DNA from: Alcanivorax sp.
GTDB taxonomy: Bacteria > Pseudomonadota > Gammaproteobacteria > Pseudomonadales > Alcanivoracaceae
Direction: 5' to 3'
Assembly: GCF_019431375.1 (NCBI RefSeq)
Contig: NZ_CP080267.1
Location: forward strand, 3,338,501 to 3,402,500
DNA length: 64,000 bases
Made by a program: the position numbers and the translations under genes. Below the pieces are notes generated by a model. It did not search any database. It was given only the letters and a program-made list of their open reading frames with translations, and had not been told where the DNA came from. Shown one piece after another: positions 43,495-51,459 of the stretch (the stretch's first letter is position 1; every line of letters begins with the position of its first letter).

Positions 43495-44454
43495 CTACAG
43501 CAGGGTTTGCAAATTGCGCAGTTGCTGCTGCAACAGTTCCGTCTGGTCGCGCCAGTAGCTCATGGATTCAAACCAGGGGAACGCTGGCGGGAAGGCCGGA
43601 TCGTCCCAGCGTCTGGCCAGCCAGGCGTCGTAGCAGATGATGCGCCGGGTGCGTAGCGGCTCGATCAGGGCGGTCTGTTGCCAGGGAAAGGGCAGGAAGG
43701 TGTCGTAGCCGCGGGCCAGCACTCGCAGCTGGTGTTGTTGCTCATCCTGTTCACCGGACAGCAACATCCAGATGTCCTGCATGGCCGGGGCGCGCAAGCT
43801 GTCGTCCAGATCCACGAAATGTGGGCCGTTGTCGCGCCACAGGATGTTGCCGGTATGGCAGTCGCCATGGACGTTGAGCAGCGGGAATTCCACCTCGGCA
43901 AGCCGCTGTTCAATCTGCTCCAGCAGTTGGCCGCAGGCATCGCGGTACTGGCTGCGATAATTCAGGTCCACCACCTCATTGATCAGGAAGGTGCTGGCGG
44001 CACGAATGTCAGCCACCGGGTCCATGGTGTGGCGGAGCTGATAGGGCCGGTCACTGCCGCAGGCATGCCAGCGGGCCAGGGTGCGGCCCAGCTGTTCCAG
44101 GTGGTTGTCGTTATCCAGTTCCGGCGCATGGCCGCCGGCTCTGCGGAACACCGCAAAGGCGAAGCCGTCGCAGTGGAACAGGGTGGTGCCGTTCTTTTCG
44201 ATGGGGGCCACCACCGGCAGGTCCCGTTCCACCAGAAAAAGGCTGAAGGCGTGCTCTTCCAGGATCTGTTCGTCGCTCCAGCGCTGTGGGCGGTAGAACT
44301 TGACGATCACCGGTGGGCCGTCTTCCTGGCCCACCTGGTATACCCGGTTCTCGAAGCTGTTCAGTTGCAGCAGGCGGCCGTCGCTGAGGAAGCCGGCGGC
44401 GTCCACGGCGTCGAGCATGTAATCCGGGGTGAGGTCATCAAAGGGATGGCTCAT
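43495..44454 (-). CDS. srkA: Stress response kinase A (YihE family)
   Basis: 319 residues from ATG 44454. Choline-kinase-like Ser/Thr kinase with GSFENRVYQVG-type nucleotide loop (NSFENRVYQVG), catalytic NVHGDCHTGNILWRD (about 194-208) and metal-binding FVDLDDS. SrkA in E. coli is linked to protection from stress-induced death. Last gene of a three-gene operon with a Rieske ferredoxin and a PfkB kinase, seven bases after the former. Confidence 0.92.
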   Translation of the reverse strand: MSHPFDDLTPDYMLDAVDAAGFLSDGRLLQLNSFENRVYQVGQEDGPPVIVKFYRPQRWSDEQILEEHAFSLFLVERDLPVVAPIEKNGTTLFHCDGFAFAVFRRAGGHAPELDNDNHLEQLGRTLARWHACGSDRPYQLRHTMDPVADIRAASTFLINEVVDLNYRSQYRDACGQLLEQIEQRLAEVEFPLLNVHGDCHTGNILWRDNGPHFVDLDDSLRAPAMQDIWMLLSGEQDEQQHQLRVLARGYDTFLPFPWQQTALIEPLRTRRIICYDAWLARRWDDPAFPPAFPWFESMSYWRDQTELLQQQLRNLQTLL

Positions 44455-44461
44455 AAGCGGC

Positions 44462-44794
44462 TCAGGCCGGCACCTCGACGTGACCCAGCCACACTTCGTC
44501 ACCACGTACTTCCAGTGGTACCGGGATCAGCTTGTCGCCACTACAGGGGCCGGACAGGCAGTCGCCGCTATCAATCTCGAACAGGGCGCCGTGGTTGGCG
44601 CACATGATGAACTGGTTGTCGCTGTCCATGAACTGGTCGGGCATGAAGTTCAGTTCGATGCCCAGGTGCGGGCACCAGTTGATGAAGGCGCGGACCAGGC
44701 CGTCGTGTTTGACCACGACTACCGGCTGGCCGTCTTTCTCGAATTCCCGGGCGCTGTCGTCAGGGATGTCGGTCAGGTTGCAAACGTGTTCCAT
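44462..44794 (-). CDS. Rieske-type [2Fe-2S] ferredoxin
   Basis: 110 residues. The two cluster motifs are CPHLGIELN (about 41-49, Cys-x-His) and CANHGALFE (about 65-73, Cys-x2-His). No oxygenase domain and no signal peptide, so it is a small soluble Rieske protein of the NirD/ferredoxin kind. It lies 4 bases after the PfkB kinase gene and 7 before srkA. Its redox partner is not in the window. Confidence 0.88.
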   Translation of the reverse strand: MEHVCNLTDIPDDSAREFEKDGQPVVVVKHDGLVRAFINWCPHLGIELNFMPDQFMDSDNQFIMCANHGALFEIDSGDCLSGPCSGDKLIPVPLEVRGDEVWLGHVEVPA

Positions 44795-44798
44795 GAAA

Positions 44799-45803
44799 TC
44801 AATTACCTAAAATGTCTTGGCGAATCTGCTGGTGGGTGTCGGCGCTCAGGCGCGGCCCGAATTCGGTGACCAGGCGGGCGGCGGCAGCGGCAGCGAGCTT
44901 GCCGGCAGCGGCAAAATCATGGCCATGGGTGATGGCATACAGGAAGGCCCCGGCAAACATGTCGCCGGCACCATTGCTGTCGATGGCTTTGACCGGCAAG
45001 GGGGCAATGCTGTGGGTCTGCTCACCATCCCATACCAGCGCGCCTTCGGCGCCCAGGGTGATGACTGCAGAGCGGCATACGCTCTTGAGTTTTTCCAGAG
45101 CGGCCTCGGGGCTGTCGGTATCCGTGTAGCTGGTGGCTTCCGCGTCGTTGCAGAACAGCAGGTCCACACCGTCGCCGAGCATGTCGGTGAGGCCGTCCCG
45201 GAAGAACTGCACCATGGCCGGATCGGAGAACGTCAGTGAGGTTTTGACACCATGCTTCTCGGCCAGTTGGCGCAGTTTAATGGCCGCCGCCCGGGAGCTG
45301 TCGCCGCTGACCAAGTACCCTTCCAGATACACATAGTGGCTGGCGGCGATGGCGGCTTCGTCCAGCTCCGCCTCGGACACCTGGCTGGAAATGCCCAGAA
45401 AGGTGTTCATGGTGCGCTCTGCGTCCGGGGTCAGCATCACCAGGCACTTGCCGGAGATACCACTCTCGCGGTTGCCGTTCATATTGGTGTCCACGCCGGC
45501 GGCAGTCAGGTCGTTGACGAAGATGTCGCCGGTGGCGTCGTCGGCTACCTTGCAGGCGTAGTAGCTGTTGCCGCCGAAGTAGCGGGTGGCCACCACAGTG
45601 TTGCAGGCGGAGCCGCCACTGGTCTGCTTGTGGGGCTCGGCTTCGTCGGCCAGGGCGGCAATCAGTTCCGCCTGGCGGGCTTCGTCCACCAGTGTCATCA
45701 GGCCCTTGCCCACATCCATGCGCTGGAGAAAGGCGTCGCTGACCTCGATTTCCGTATCCACCAGGGCGTTGCCGAGGGCATAAACGTCGTATTTTTTCGT
45801 CAT
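44799..45803 (-). CDS. PfkB-family sugar/nucleoside kinase (adenosine kinase-like)
   Basis: 334 residues from ATG 45803. PfkB/ribokinase fold: N-terminal YALGNALVDTE, GGSACNTVVATRYFGG (about 67-82) and the catalytic DSNGAGDMFAGAFLYA (about 277-292, Asp base and anion hole GAGD). The overall sequence resembles the adenosine kinase/ribokinase-like proteins of Pseudomonas; exact substrate is unknown. First gene of the operon with the Rieske protein and SrkA; divergent from mrcB. Confidence 0.9.
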   Translation of the reverse strand: MTKKYDVYALGNALVDTEIEVSDAFLQRMDVGKGLMTLVDEARQAELIAALADEAEPHKQTSGGSACNTVVATRYFGGNSYYACKVADDATGDIFVNDLTAAGVDTNMNGNRESGISGKCLVMLTPDAERTMNTFLGISSQVSEAELDEAAIAASHYVYLEGYLVSGDSSRAAAIKLRQLAEKHGVKTSLTFSDPAMVQFFRDGLTDMLGDGVDLLFCNDAEATSYTDTDSPEAALEKLKSVCRSAVITLGAEGALVWDGEQTHSIAPLPVKAIDSNGAGDMFAGAFLYAITHGHDFAAAGKLAAAAAARLVTEFGPRLSADTHQQIRQDILGN

Positions 45804-45955
45804 GGAGACTCCGTGTTCTGGTTCAGGCAAGAGGCAAGGCGGCTATTATGGGCGCCCCGAGTCTGGTTGCAAAATTTACTCAAATTCCCGTGAAGGGAAC
45901 GGATACGTCCATAGAGACTCATAAAACACTCACACTTTTCTCTATACTCCGGCCC

Positions 45956-46195
45956 ATGGCAAAAAAAGCGAAAAAGTCCCCCGCACGATCGCGGCGGCAA
46001 CCGAATCGAAAAAAACGCAGCAGCGGACAACAACGTCGCTGGTTCAGCTGGTCCTTTGTGGGCAAGGCAGCGTTGGTGTGCCTGGTGCTGGGAGCGGCAG
46101 GACTGGCCTACCTGGATGCGCTGGTCCGCGAGCGTTTTGACGCCCATGTCTGGCAATTGCCGGCGGGTGTATGCCCGACCAGTAGAGCTTTATGA
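45956..46195 (+). pseudogene. mrcB: PBP1b, N-terminal fragment before frameshift
   Basis: Begins MAKKAKKSPARSRRQPNRKK, a basic cytoplasmic tail followed by one membrane span (about 36-56), as in bifunctional PBP1b. It runs to RFDAHVWQLPAG and then leaves frame near 46163-46172; homologues continue VYARPVELYEG, which is found in the next frame. A second shift at the G-run 46264-46268 returns to the original frame. About 35 codons (46170-46268) are therefore out of frame and a TGA at 46193 stops the first piece. Confidence 0.75.
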
Positions 46196-46291
46196 AGGCC
46201 GCGTGCTGTCCCGCGAGGATATGCTCAAGTTGCTGGATTTGATGCGCTACCGTCGCGACTCGCGGGGGCTACCACCCCAGGCAGCTATGCG

Positions 46292-48295
46292 GTGCAGGGC
46301 AACAGCCTGCTGCTGCATACCCGTGGTTTCAGCGACAGTGATGGGGGGGAAAAGGCGGAGCGTATCCGGTTGAGCCTGTCTGGCGGCCAGATACGTTCCC
46401 TGGAGGCCGGTGGTGATCGCCTGGCCCGTCTCGAGCCATTGCAGATCGGCAGTATTCATCCCCAGCATGCGGAAGACAGGGTGCTGGTGCCCCTGGACAA
46501 GGTGCCGCCACTGCTGGTGGAGATGCTGATTGCCACCGAGGATCAGGCTTTCTATGACCACCATGGCATTTCCCTGCGCGGTCTGGCCCGGGCCATGCTG
46601 GCCAACATCAAGGCCGGGCGCCTGGTGCAGGGCGGCAGCACCCTGACTCAGCAGCTGGTGAAAAATTTCTGGCTCACCTCCGAGCGCACCCTGTCGCGCA
46701 AGCTGCTGGAAATGCCCATGGCCATGTTGCTGGAATTGCACTACAGCAAGGAGCAGATTCTCGAGGCTTACCTCAACGAGGTGTACCTGGGCCAGGATGG
46801 CGCCCGGGCCATTCATGGCATGGGCCTGGGAGCCCAGTTCCTGTTCGGGCGCCCGCTGGAAGAGCTGGAACCCCACCATCTGGCCACCCTGGTGGCGTTG
46901 CTGAAGGGGCCCAGCTGGTATGACCCGCGCCGTCACCCCGAGCGTTCCCTGGAGCGTCGCAACACGGTATTGAAGGTGGCGATGGATGAGGGGGCTCTGT
47001 CGAAAGCGGATTACGACAAATACAGCAACCGCTCCCTGGAAGTGGTGCCGCGTGGGGCCTCCGCGCTTTATGCCTTCCCTGCCTTTATTGATCTGGTAAG
47101 GCGCCAGCTGGCTCGGGATTACCCCCCGGAGGTGCTCAGTGATGAGGGGCTGCGTATTCACTCCACCCTGGATGTGCTGGCCCAGCTCGCTGCTGAAGGG
47201 GCCCTGCGCGATCATCTGGACCGCCGCGACCCTGACGAAAGCAAAAAGCTCAATGGTGCCGTGGTAGTGGTCGCGCCGGCTCAGGGCGATGTGCTGGCGC
47301 TGGTCAGCAATCGCAGCTCCCGGGAGGCTGGCTTCAACCGGGCCCTGGATGCCCAGCGCCCGATCGGCTCGCTGGCCAAGCCGGCGGTGGTGCTGTCGGC
47401 GGTGAGCCAGCCCAAGCAATGGTCCCTGGCTACCCTGGTGGAAGACGGGCCTGTGGAGGTGACGCTGCCCAATGGCACTACCTGGTCGCCGCAGAACTTC
47501 GACAACCAGTCCCATGGAGCCATGCCGGTGGTGGATGTGCTGACCTATTCACGCAACCAGGGTACCGCTCGCCTAGGGTTGGATGTGGGGCTGGGCAAGG
47601 TAGCCGGCACCATGAAGACCCTGGGGGTGACCCGCGATATTCCGCTCTACCCCAGTATTCTTCTGGGTAGCCTGGAGCTGACCCCGTTTGAAGTGGCGAT
47701 GATGTATCAGCCTCTTTCAACGGGCGGTTTCAGTACCCGCCTGCGGTCCATTACCGATGTGCTCGACAAGGAAGCCAGGCCGCTGGCCCGTTATCCGGTC
47801 AATACCGACGAGGTGGTGGACGCCGGCCCGGCTTTCCTGACCCAGTGGGCCATGCAGCAAGTGGTAGAGAAAGGTACCGGCCGTGCTGCGCGCGCGTCAT
47901 TGCCTCAGAACCTGAAGGTGGCAGGCAAGACCGGCACCAGTAATGATTTCCGGGACGCCTGGTTTGCCGGTTTCTCCGCCAACCACCTGGCGGTAGTCTG
48001 GGTGGGCCGTGATGATAACCGTAATGCCGGTATCACCGGCTCCAGCGGTGCCTTGCCGGTATGGGCCCAGCTGATGGGCAAACTGCCCCAGCGTAGCCTG
48101 TCGCAGACGCCGCCTGCTGGCGTGGAATGGGTCTGGATGAACCCGGACGGTCGGCGCGTCAGTGCCGAAGGGTGTAGTGATGCCCGTCGTTACCCGATGC
48201 TGGAAGCCTCGATTCCCCAGGAGAGTGACGGTTGTGGCTCGATCAAAGAGGCGGGGAAAGGCATCAAGGGTTGGTTCAAGGGGCTGTTTGACTAG
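46292..48295 (+). CDS. mrcB: Penicillin-binding protein 1b, main fragment
   Basis: The body of PBP1b, 667 residues, open from GTG 46292. Glycosyltransferase domain with catalytic Glu in IATEDQAFYDHHGIS and QGGSTLTQQLVKN; transpeptidase with SLAK (in GSLAKPAVV), SRN (in YSRNQGT) and KTGTS. The enzyme polymerises and cross-links peptidoglycan. The natural frame starts upstream at 45956 and is broken by two compensating indels, so as written the enzyme would lack its membrane anchor. A sequencing artefact is plausible, since the rest is intact. Confidence 0.9.
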   Translation: MQGNSLLLHTRGFSDSDGGEKAERIRLSLSGGQIRSLEAGGDRLARLEPLQIGSIHPQHAEDRVLVPLDKVPPLLVEMLIATEDQAFYDHHGISLRGLARAMLANIKAGRLVQGGSTLTQQLVKNFWLTSERTLSRKLLEMPMAMLLELHYSKEQILEAYLNEVYLGQDGARAIHGMGLGAQFLFGRPLEELEPHHLATLVALLKGPSWYDPRRHPERSLERRNTVLKVAMDEGALSKADYDKYSNRSLEVVPRGASALYAFPAFIDLVRRQLARDYPPEVLSDEGLRIHSTLDVLAQLAAEGALRDHLDRRDPDESKKLNGAVVVVAPAQGDVLALVSNRSSREAGFNRALDAQRPIGSLAKPAVVLSAVSQPKQWSLATLVEDGPVEVTLPNGTTWSPQNFDNQSHGAMPVVDVLTYSRNQGTARLGLDVGLGKVAGTMKTLGVTRDIPLYPSILLGSLELTPFEVAMMYQPLSTGGFSTRLRSITDVLDKEARPLARYPVNTDEVVDAGPAFLTQWAMQQVVEKGTGRAARASLPQNLKVAGKTGTSNDFRDAWFAGFSANHLAVVWVGRDDNRNAGITGSSGALPVWAQLMGKLPQRSLSQTPPAGVEWVWMNPDGRRVSAEGCSDARRYPMLEASIPQESDGCGSIKEAGKGIKGWFKGLFD

Positions 48296-48387
48296 GGTCA
48301 CAGATCAACTTTCACCACAGAGCCCAGCGAGGCAAGCTCCTGCCGTTGAGATGGGGCTTGCCGGAGCGTTGTTCAAGGATAGTAAGG

Positions 48388-48849
48388 ATGTTGAGTGTTC
48401 AAAGGCTTGTTCGACTGATGCTGATCAGTGCGGTGCTGGCGGGGTGTGCGGTGCGCCCGCCCGTGGAGGAACCGGCAGAACCGATGACTGCCAGTCAGGA
48501 ACTGGAAGGCTCGCCGGCACTGGGTCTGTTGAGTCGGGCCGAACAGGCCCGTCAGCAGGGGCGGACATCGGCTGCAGAGCGTTATCTGGAGCGAGCCCTG
48601 AATATCGCCCCGGATTCCTCCTGGCTGTACAAGGAGCTGGCGGGTTTGCGGCTTTCCGAGGGGGACCCCCACGGAGCAGAAGGCTTCGCCCTGAAGGCGT
48701 TGCGGCTGGCGCCGGACCACGATGATTACCGGGCGGGCCTGTGGGACCTGGTGGCCACCGCCCGTGATCGTCAGGGTGACAAGGCCGGTGCCCGCCAGGC
48801 TCGCAGCAAGGCGGCGGAGTTACGTAGCCCAAAGGCCCGGCCGGTATGA
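48388..48849 (+). CDS. TPR-repeat lipoprotein
   Basis: 153 residues from ATG 48388. MLSVQRLVRLMLISAVLAGC is a lipoprotein signal with lipobox LAGC. The mature part has two tetratricopeptide-like repeats (SAAERYLERALNIAPDSSWLY, AEGFALKALRLAPDHDDY). A small TPR lipoprotein gene also follows mrcB in Pseudomonas, suggesting a link to PBP1b, perhaps like the E. coli LpoB/CpoB partners, though not homologous by eye. Overlaps the next gene by 4 bases (ATGA). Confidence 0.82.
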   Translation: MLSVQRLVRLMLISAVLAGCAVRPPVEEPAEPMTASQELEGSPALGLLSRAEQARQQGRTSAAERYLERALNIAPDSSWLYKELAGLRLSEGDPHGAEGFALKALRLAPDHDDYRAGLWDLVATARDRQGDKAGARQARSKAAELRSPKARPV

Positions 48850-49313
48850 CACCGGCGGTGCAGGCCGCGAAAAAGGCCGGCGTTTCTTTTCAGTTGCACA
48901 GTTACGAGCATGACCCCAAGGCAGAAAGCTACGGGCTGGAAGCGGCAGAGGCCTTGCAGCTGCCCGCCGAGAAAGTCTTCAAGACGCTGCTCGCGCTGGT
49001 GGATGAGCAGCCGGTAGTGGCTATGGTGCCGGTGGCCCATCAACTGGATCTTAAGTTTCTCGCCAGGGCCCATGGCGGCAAGAAAGCGGCCATGTGTCCG
49101 GCGGACAAGGCGCAACGGTTGACCGGTTATGTACTCGGTGGCATCAGCCCGCTGGGGCAGAAGAAACGGTTGCCATTGTATCTGGATCACAGTGCACAAC
49201 CACACAACCCTATCTACATGAGCGCCGGCCGGCGCGGACTGGAAATCGCCATGGCGCCGCAGGATCTGTTGGGGCTGACTGGCGGGAAAATGGTGCCGTT
49301 GGCTCGCCACTGA
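48846..49313 (+). CDS. ybaK: Cys-tRNA(Pro)/Cys-tRNA deacylase YbaK
   Basis: 155 residues. YbaK removes Cys mis-attached to tRNA-Pro after ProRS error. Conserved segments: YGLEAAEALQLPAEKVFKTLL with the substrate Lys in VFKTL (about residue 46), MVPVAHQLDLKFLA and GYVLGGISPLGQKKRLP (about 99-115). Start ATG overlaps the stop of the TPR lipoprotein. Confidence 0.94.
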   Translation: MTPAVQAAKKAGVSFQLHSYEHDPKAESYGLEAAEALQLPAEKVFKTLLALVDEQPVVAMVPVAHQLDLKFLARAHGGKKAAMCPADKAQRLTGYVLGGISPLGQKKRLPLYLDHSAQPHNPIYMSAGRRGLEIAMAPQDLLGLTGGKMVPLARH

Positions 49314-49329
49314 CTCACTACGAAGCCAC

Positions 49330-49496
49330 TGTAGGAGCGGCGTTTGAGCCGCGAACCGCGCGCCAGCGCGGAAATCGCCTGAAAGGCGATCAGGAGCTTC
49401 CGAGCTCGACAGGCCTCTCTAGAGGAGGCCGCGAGTAAACCGCAACCGATTTTCCTCGCCAAGGCTCGGATTCGCGGCTCAAGCGCCGCTCCTACA
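49330..49496. repeat. 167-bp REP pair element (BIME-like)
   Basis: TGTAGGAGCGGCGTTTGAGC (49330 on) and GCTCAAGCGCCGCTCCTACA (to 49496) pair almost fully. Inside: CGCGC-GCCA-GCGCG hairpin, ATCGCCT/AGGCGAT hairpin and CTCTCTAGAGGAG. The order of inner parts matches 43254-43421. A half REP (GTCGCTCCTACACC) at 49511-49524 includes the hemL stop codon. No gene in this gap. Confidence 0.8.
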
Positions 49497-49517
49497 AGGT
49501 GGTTTTGGGCGTCGCTC

Positions 49518-50798
49518 CTACACCTTCGCAAACGCCTTGCGGGCCGCCGCAATGGTGGCGTCGATATCCTCATCACTGTGCGCTGCTGACACGAAGCCCG
49601 CTTCAAAGGCACTGGGGGCCAGGTAGATGCCCTGGTCCAGCATGGCGTGGAAGAAGCGGTTGAAACGTTCGCTGTCGCAGGCCATCACTTCCGCGAAGCT
49701 GCTGATGCGGCTCTGGTCGGTGAAGAACAACCCGAACATGGCGCCAGCCTGTGCGGTGGTGAAAGCCACGCCTTCCGCGTGGGCGGCTGCGGTCAGGCCG
49801 TCCAGCAGGCGGGTGGTCTTTTCGGCCAGGGCGTCGTGGAATCCGGGTTCACTAAGCAGGTTAAGGGTGGTCAGTCCAGCCGCCATGGCCACCGGGTTAC
49901 CGGACAGGGTGCCGGCCTGGTAGACCGGGCCCAGCGGCGAGAGGTGTTCCATGATGGCTCTCTTGCCGCCAAAGGCGCCCACCGGCATACCGCCACCGAT
50001 GATCTTGCCCAGGGTGGTCATGTCCGGGGTCACCTCGTAGAGCGCCTGGGCGCCGCCCAGGGCTACCCGGAAGCCGGTCATCACCTCGTCGAAGATCAGC
50101 ACGCTGCCGTGGTCATCACAGTATTGGCGCAGGGCCTGCAGGAATGCCTTGGTGGGCGGGACGCAGTTCATGTTGCCGGCCACTGGCTCCACGATGACGG
50201 CGGCAATCTGGTCGCCGTATTCGTTAAAGGCGGTTTCGACGCTGGCGGCGTCGTTGTAGTCCAGCACCAGGGTGTCGCCGGTCACAGCGGCGGGCACACC
50301 CGGTGAGCCGGGGATGCCCATGGCACCGGAGCCGGCTTTTACCAGCAGGCTGTCCACATGGCCGTGGTAGCAACCCTCGAACTTGATGATCTTGTCGCGG
50401 CCGGTGTAGCCCCGGGCCAGGCGGATAGCGCTCATGGTGGCTTCGGTGCCGGAATTGACCATGCGCACCATGTCCATGGAGGGCACCAGTTCGCAGACCT
50501 TGTCCGCCATGGCTACTTCGGTGGCGGTGGGGGCGCCGAAGCTGAGGCCGTTCTGTACGGCGGCCTGCACGGCAGCAATCACCTGGGGATGGTTGTGGCC
50601 TAGGATCATCGGGCCCCAGGAGCCCACGTAGTCGATGTAGCGATTGTCATCTTCATCGTACAGGTAGGCGCCACTGGCAGAATGGAAAAACACCGGGGTG
50701 CCGCCAACGCCCTTGAAGGCACGCACGGGAGAGTTAACGCCGCCGGGAATATGTTTCTGGGCTTGACGGAAAAGCTGTTCGGAGTGCTTGCGGCTCAT
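49518..50798 (-). CDS. hemL: Glutamate-1-semialdehyde 2,1-aminomutase
   Basis: 426 residues from ATG 50798. PLP enzyme that makes 5-aminolevulinate for heme. Conserved VNSGTEATMSAIRLARGYTG, FEGCYHGH and the PLP Lys in TTLGKIIGGGMPVGAFGG (Lys near 265). Divergently placed to ybaK through a REP region; upstream lies a perfect palindrome at 50860. Pseudomonas hemL is likewise near thiE and thiD. Confidence 0.97.
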   Translation of the reverse strand: MSRKHSEQLFRQAQKHIPGGVNSPVRAFKGVGGTPVFFHSASGAYLYDEDDNRYIDYVGSWGPMILGHNHPQVIAAVQAAVQNGLSFGAPTATEVAMADKVCELVPSMDMVRMVNSGTEATMSAIRLARGYTGRDKIIKFEGCYHGHVDSLLVKAGSGAMGIPGSPGVPAAVTGDTLVLDYNDAASVETAFNEYGDQIAAVIVEPVAGNMNCVPPTKAFLQALRQYCDDHGSVLIFDEVMTGFRVALGGAQALYEVTPDMTTLGKIIGGGMPVGAFGGKRAIMEHLSPLGPVYQAGTLSGNPVAMAAGLTTLNLLSEPGFHDALAEKTTRLLDGLTAAAHAEGVAFTTAQAGAMFGLFFTDQSRISSFAEVMACDSERFNRFFHAMLDQGIYLAPSAFEAGFVSAAHSDEDIDATIAAARKAFAKV

Positions 50799-50859
50799 GG
50801 TGTGTCCTCTTGCTGTAGCTGTTGGCGATGCCAGGCATCGCAGGCCGCGCGGGCGGCGG

Positions 50860-50879
50860 GTGTGCGCTAGAGCGCACAC
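50860..50879. repeat. Perfect palindrome GTGTGCGCT-AG-AGCGCACAC upstream of hemL
   Basis: A 20-base perfect inverted repeat 62 bases before the hemL start. It could be an operator or a hairpin in the hemL leader; no known operator matches that I recognise. A second hairpin GCCGCCAC/GTGGCGGC lies at 50943-50964. The 50799-51009 gap has no gene. Confidence 0.55.
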
Positions 50880-51009
50880 GGGAAATTACGATTGATGGTG
50901 TCGCTGGGGCATGAAGGCCCCATGACACGGGCGAGCCCGGGGGCCGCCACAGGAAAGTGGCGGCATTATGAGGGGTGAGTGGCGGCTTGGCCAGTGAGGC
51001 TGGCGGAGG

Positions 51010-51459
51010 TTAGCGGTTGGCAGGTATCGGGGTGAGATCCTTGATCCAGTACTGTTGCTCGTCATCGGCCATGCGCGGGTCGAAATCCAGACGGATATGG
51101 CGGGGGTAACCCCATTGAGGGTGGTAGTCCACGTCCACCTGATGCCAGCCCTTGCGCTGTTTTTCCTCAATCAGGGCAAACCAGGCCTCCACCGAGCGTG
51201 CCAGGGGAGTCAGCTCCTGGGCGTCCGGGGCTTCCAGCCGGGCCTGCTGGCCGTTGACCAGGATGCTGGCGGGCTGCAGGGCCTTGGGCCCGCAGTAGCA
51301 TTGCTGGCGTGCCTGGTAGCGGTAGTGCTCGAGACCCTGATCGGCCCAGCGTTGTCGTGCTTCGGCGAGCGGGTTGGTTGTGACGCCCTGATTACCCGCC
51401 TGGCAGGCGGGCAACAGGGAGGCAAGCAGTACGCTCAGCAGCAGGCGCGGGCTCAGCAT
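51010..51459 (-). CDS. DUF6174-family lipoprotein
   Basis: 149 residues. MLSPRLLLSVLLASLLPAC is a lipoprotein signal with lipobox LPAC. The mature part (WADQGLEHYRYQARQQCYCG, QVDVDYHPQWGYPRHIRLDFD) has the CYC and YHPxxGYPxxIxxD pattern of DUF6174 proteins of unknown function. The start overlaps the end of the metalloprotease gene by 7 bases, so the two are coupled and may act together at the cell surface. Confidence 0.8.
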   Translation of the reverse strand: MLSPRLLLSVLLASLLPACQAGNQGVTTNPLAEARQRWADQGLEHYRYQARQQCYCGPKALQPASILVNGQQARLEAPDAQELTPLARSVEAWFALIEEKQRKGWHQVDVDYHPQWGYPRHIRLDFDPRMADDEQQYWIKDLTPIPANR

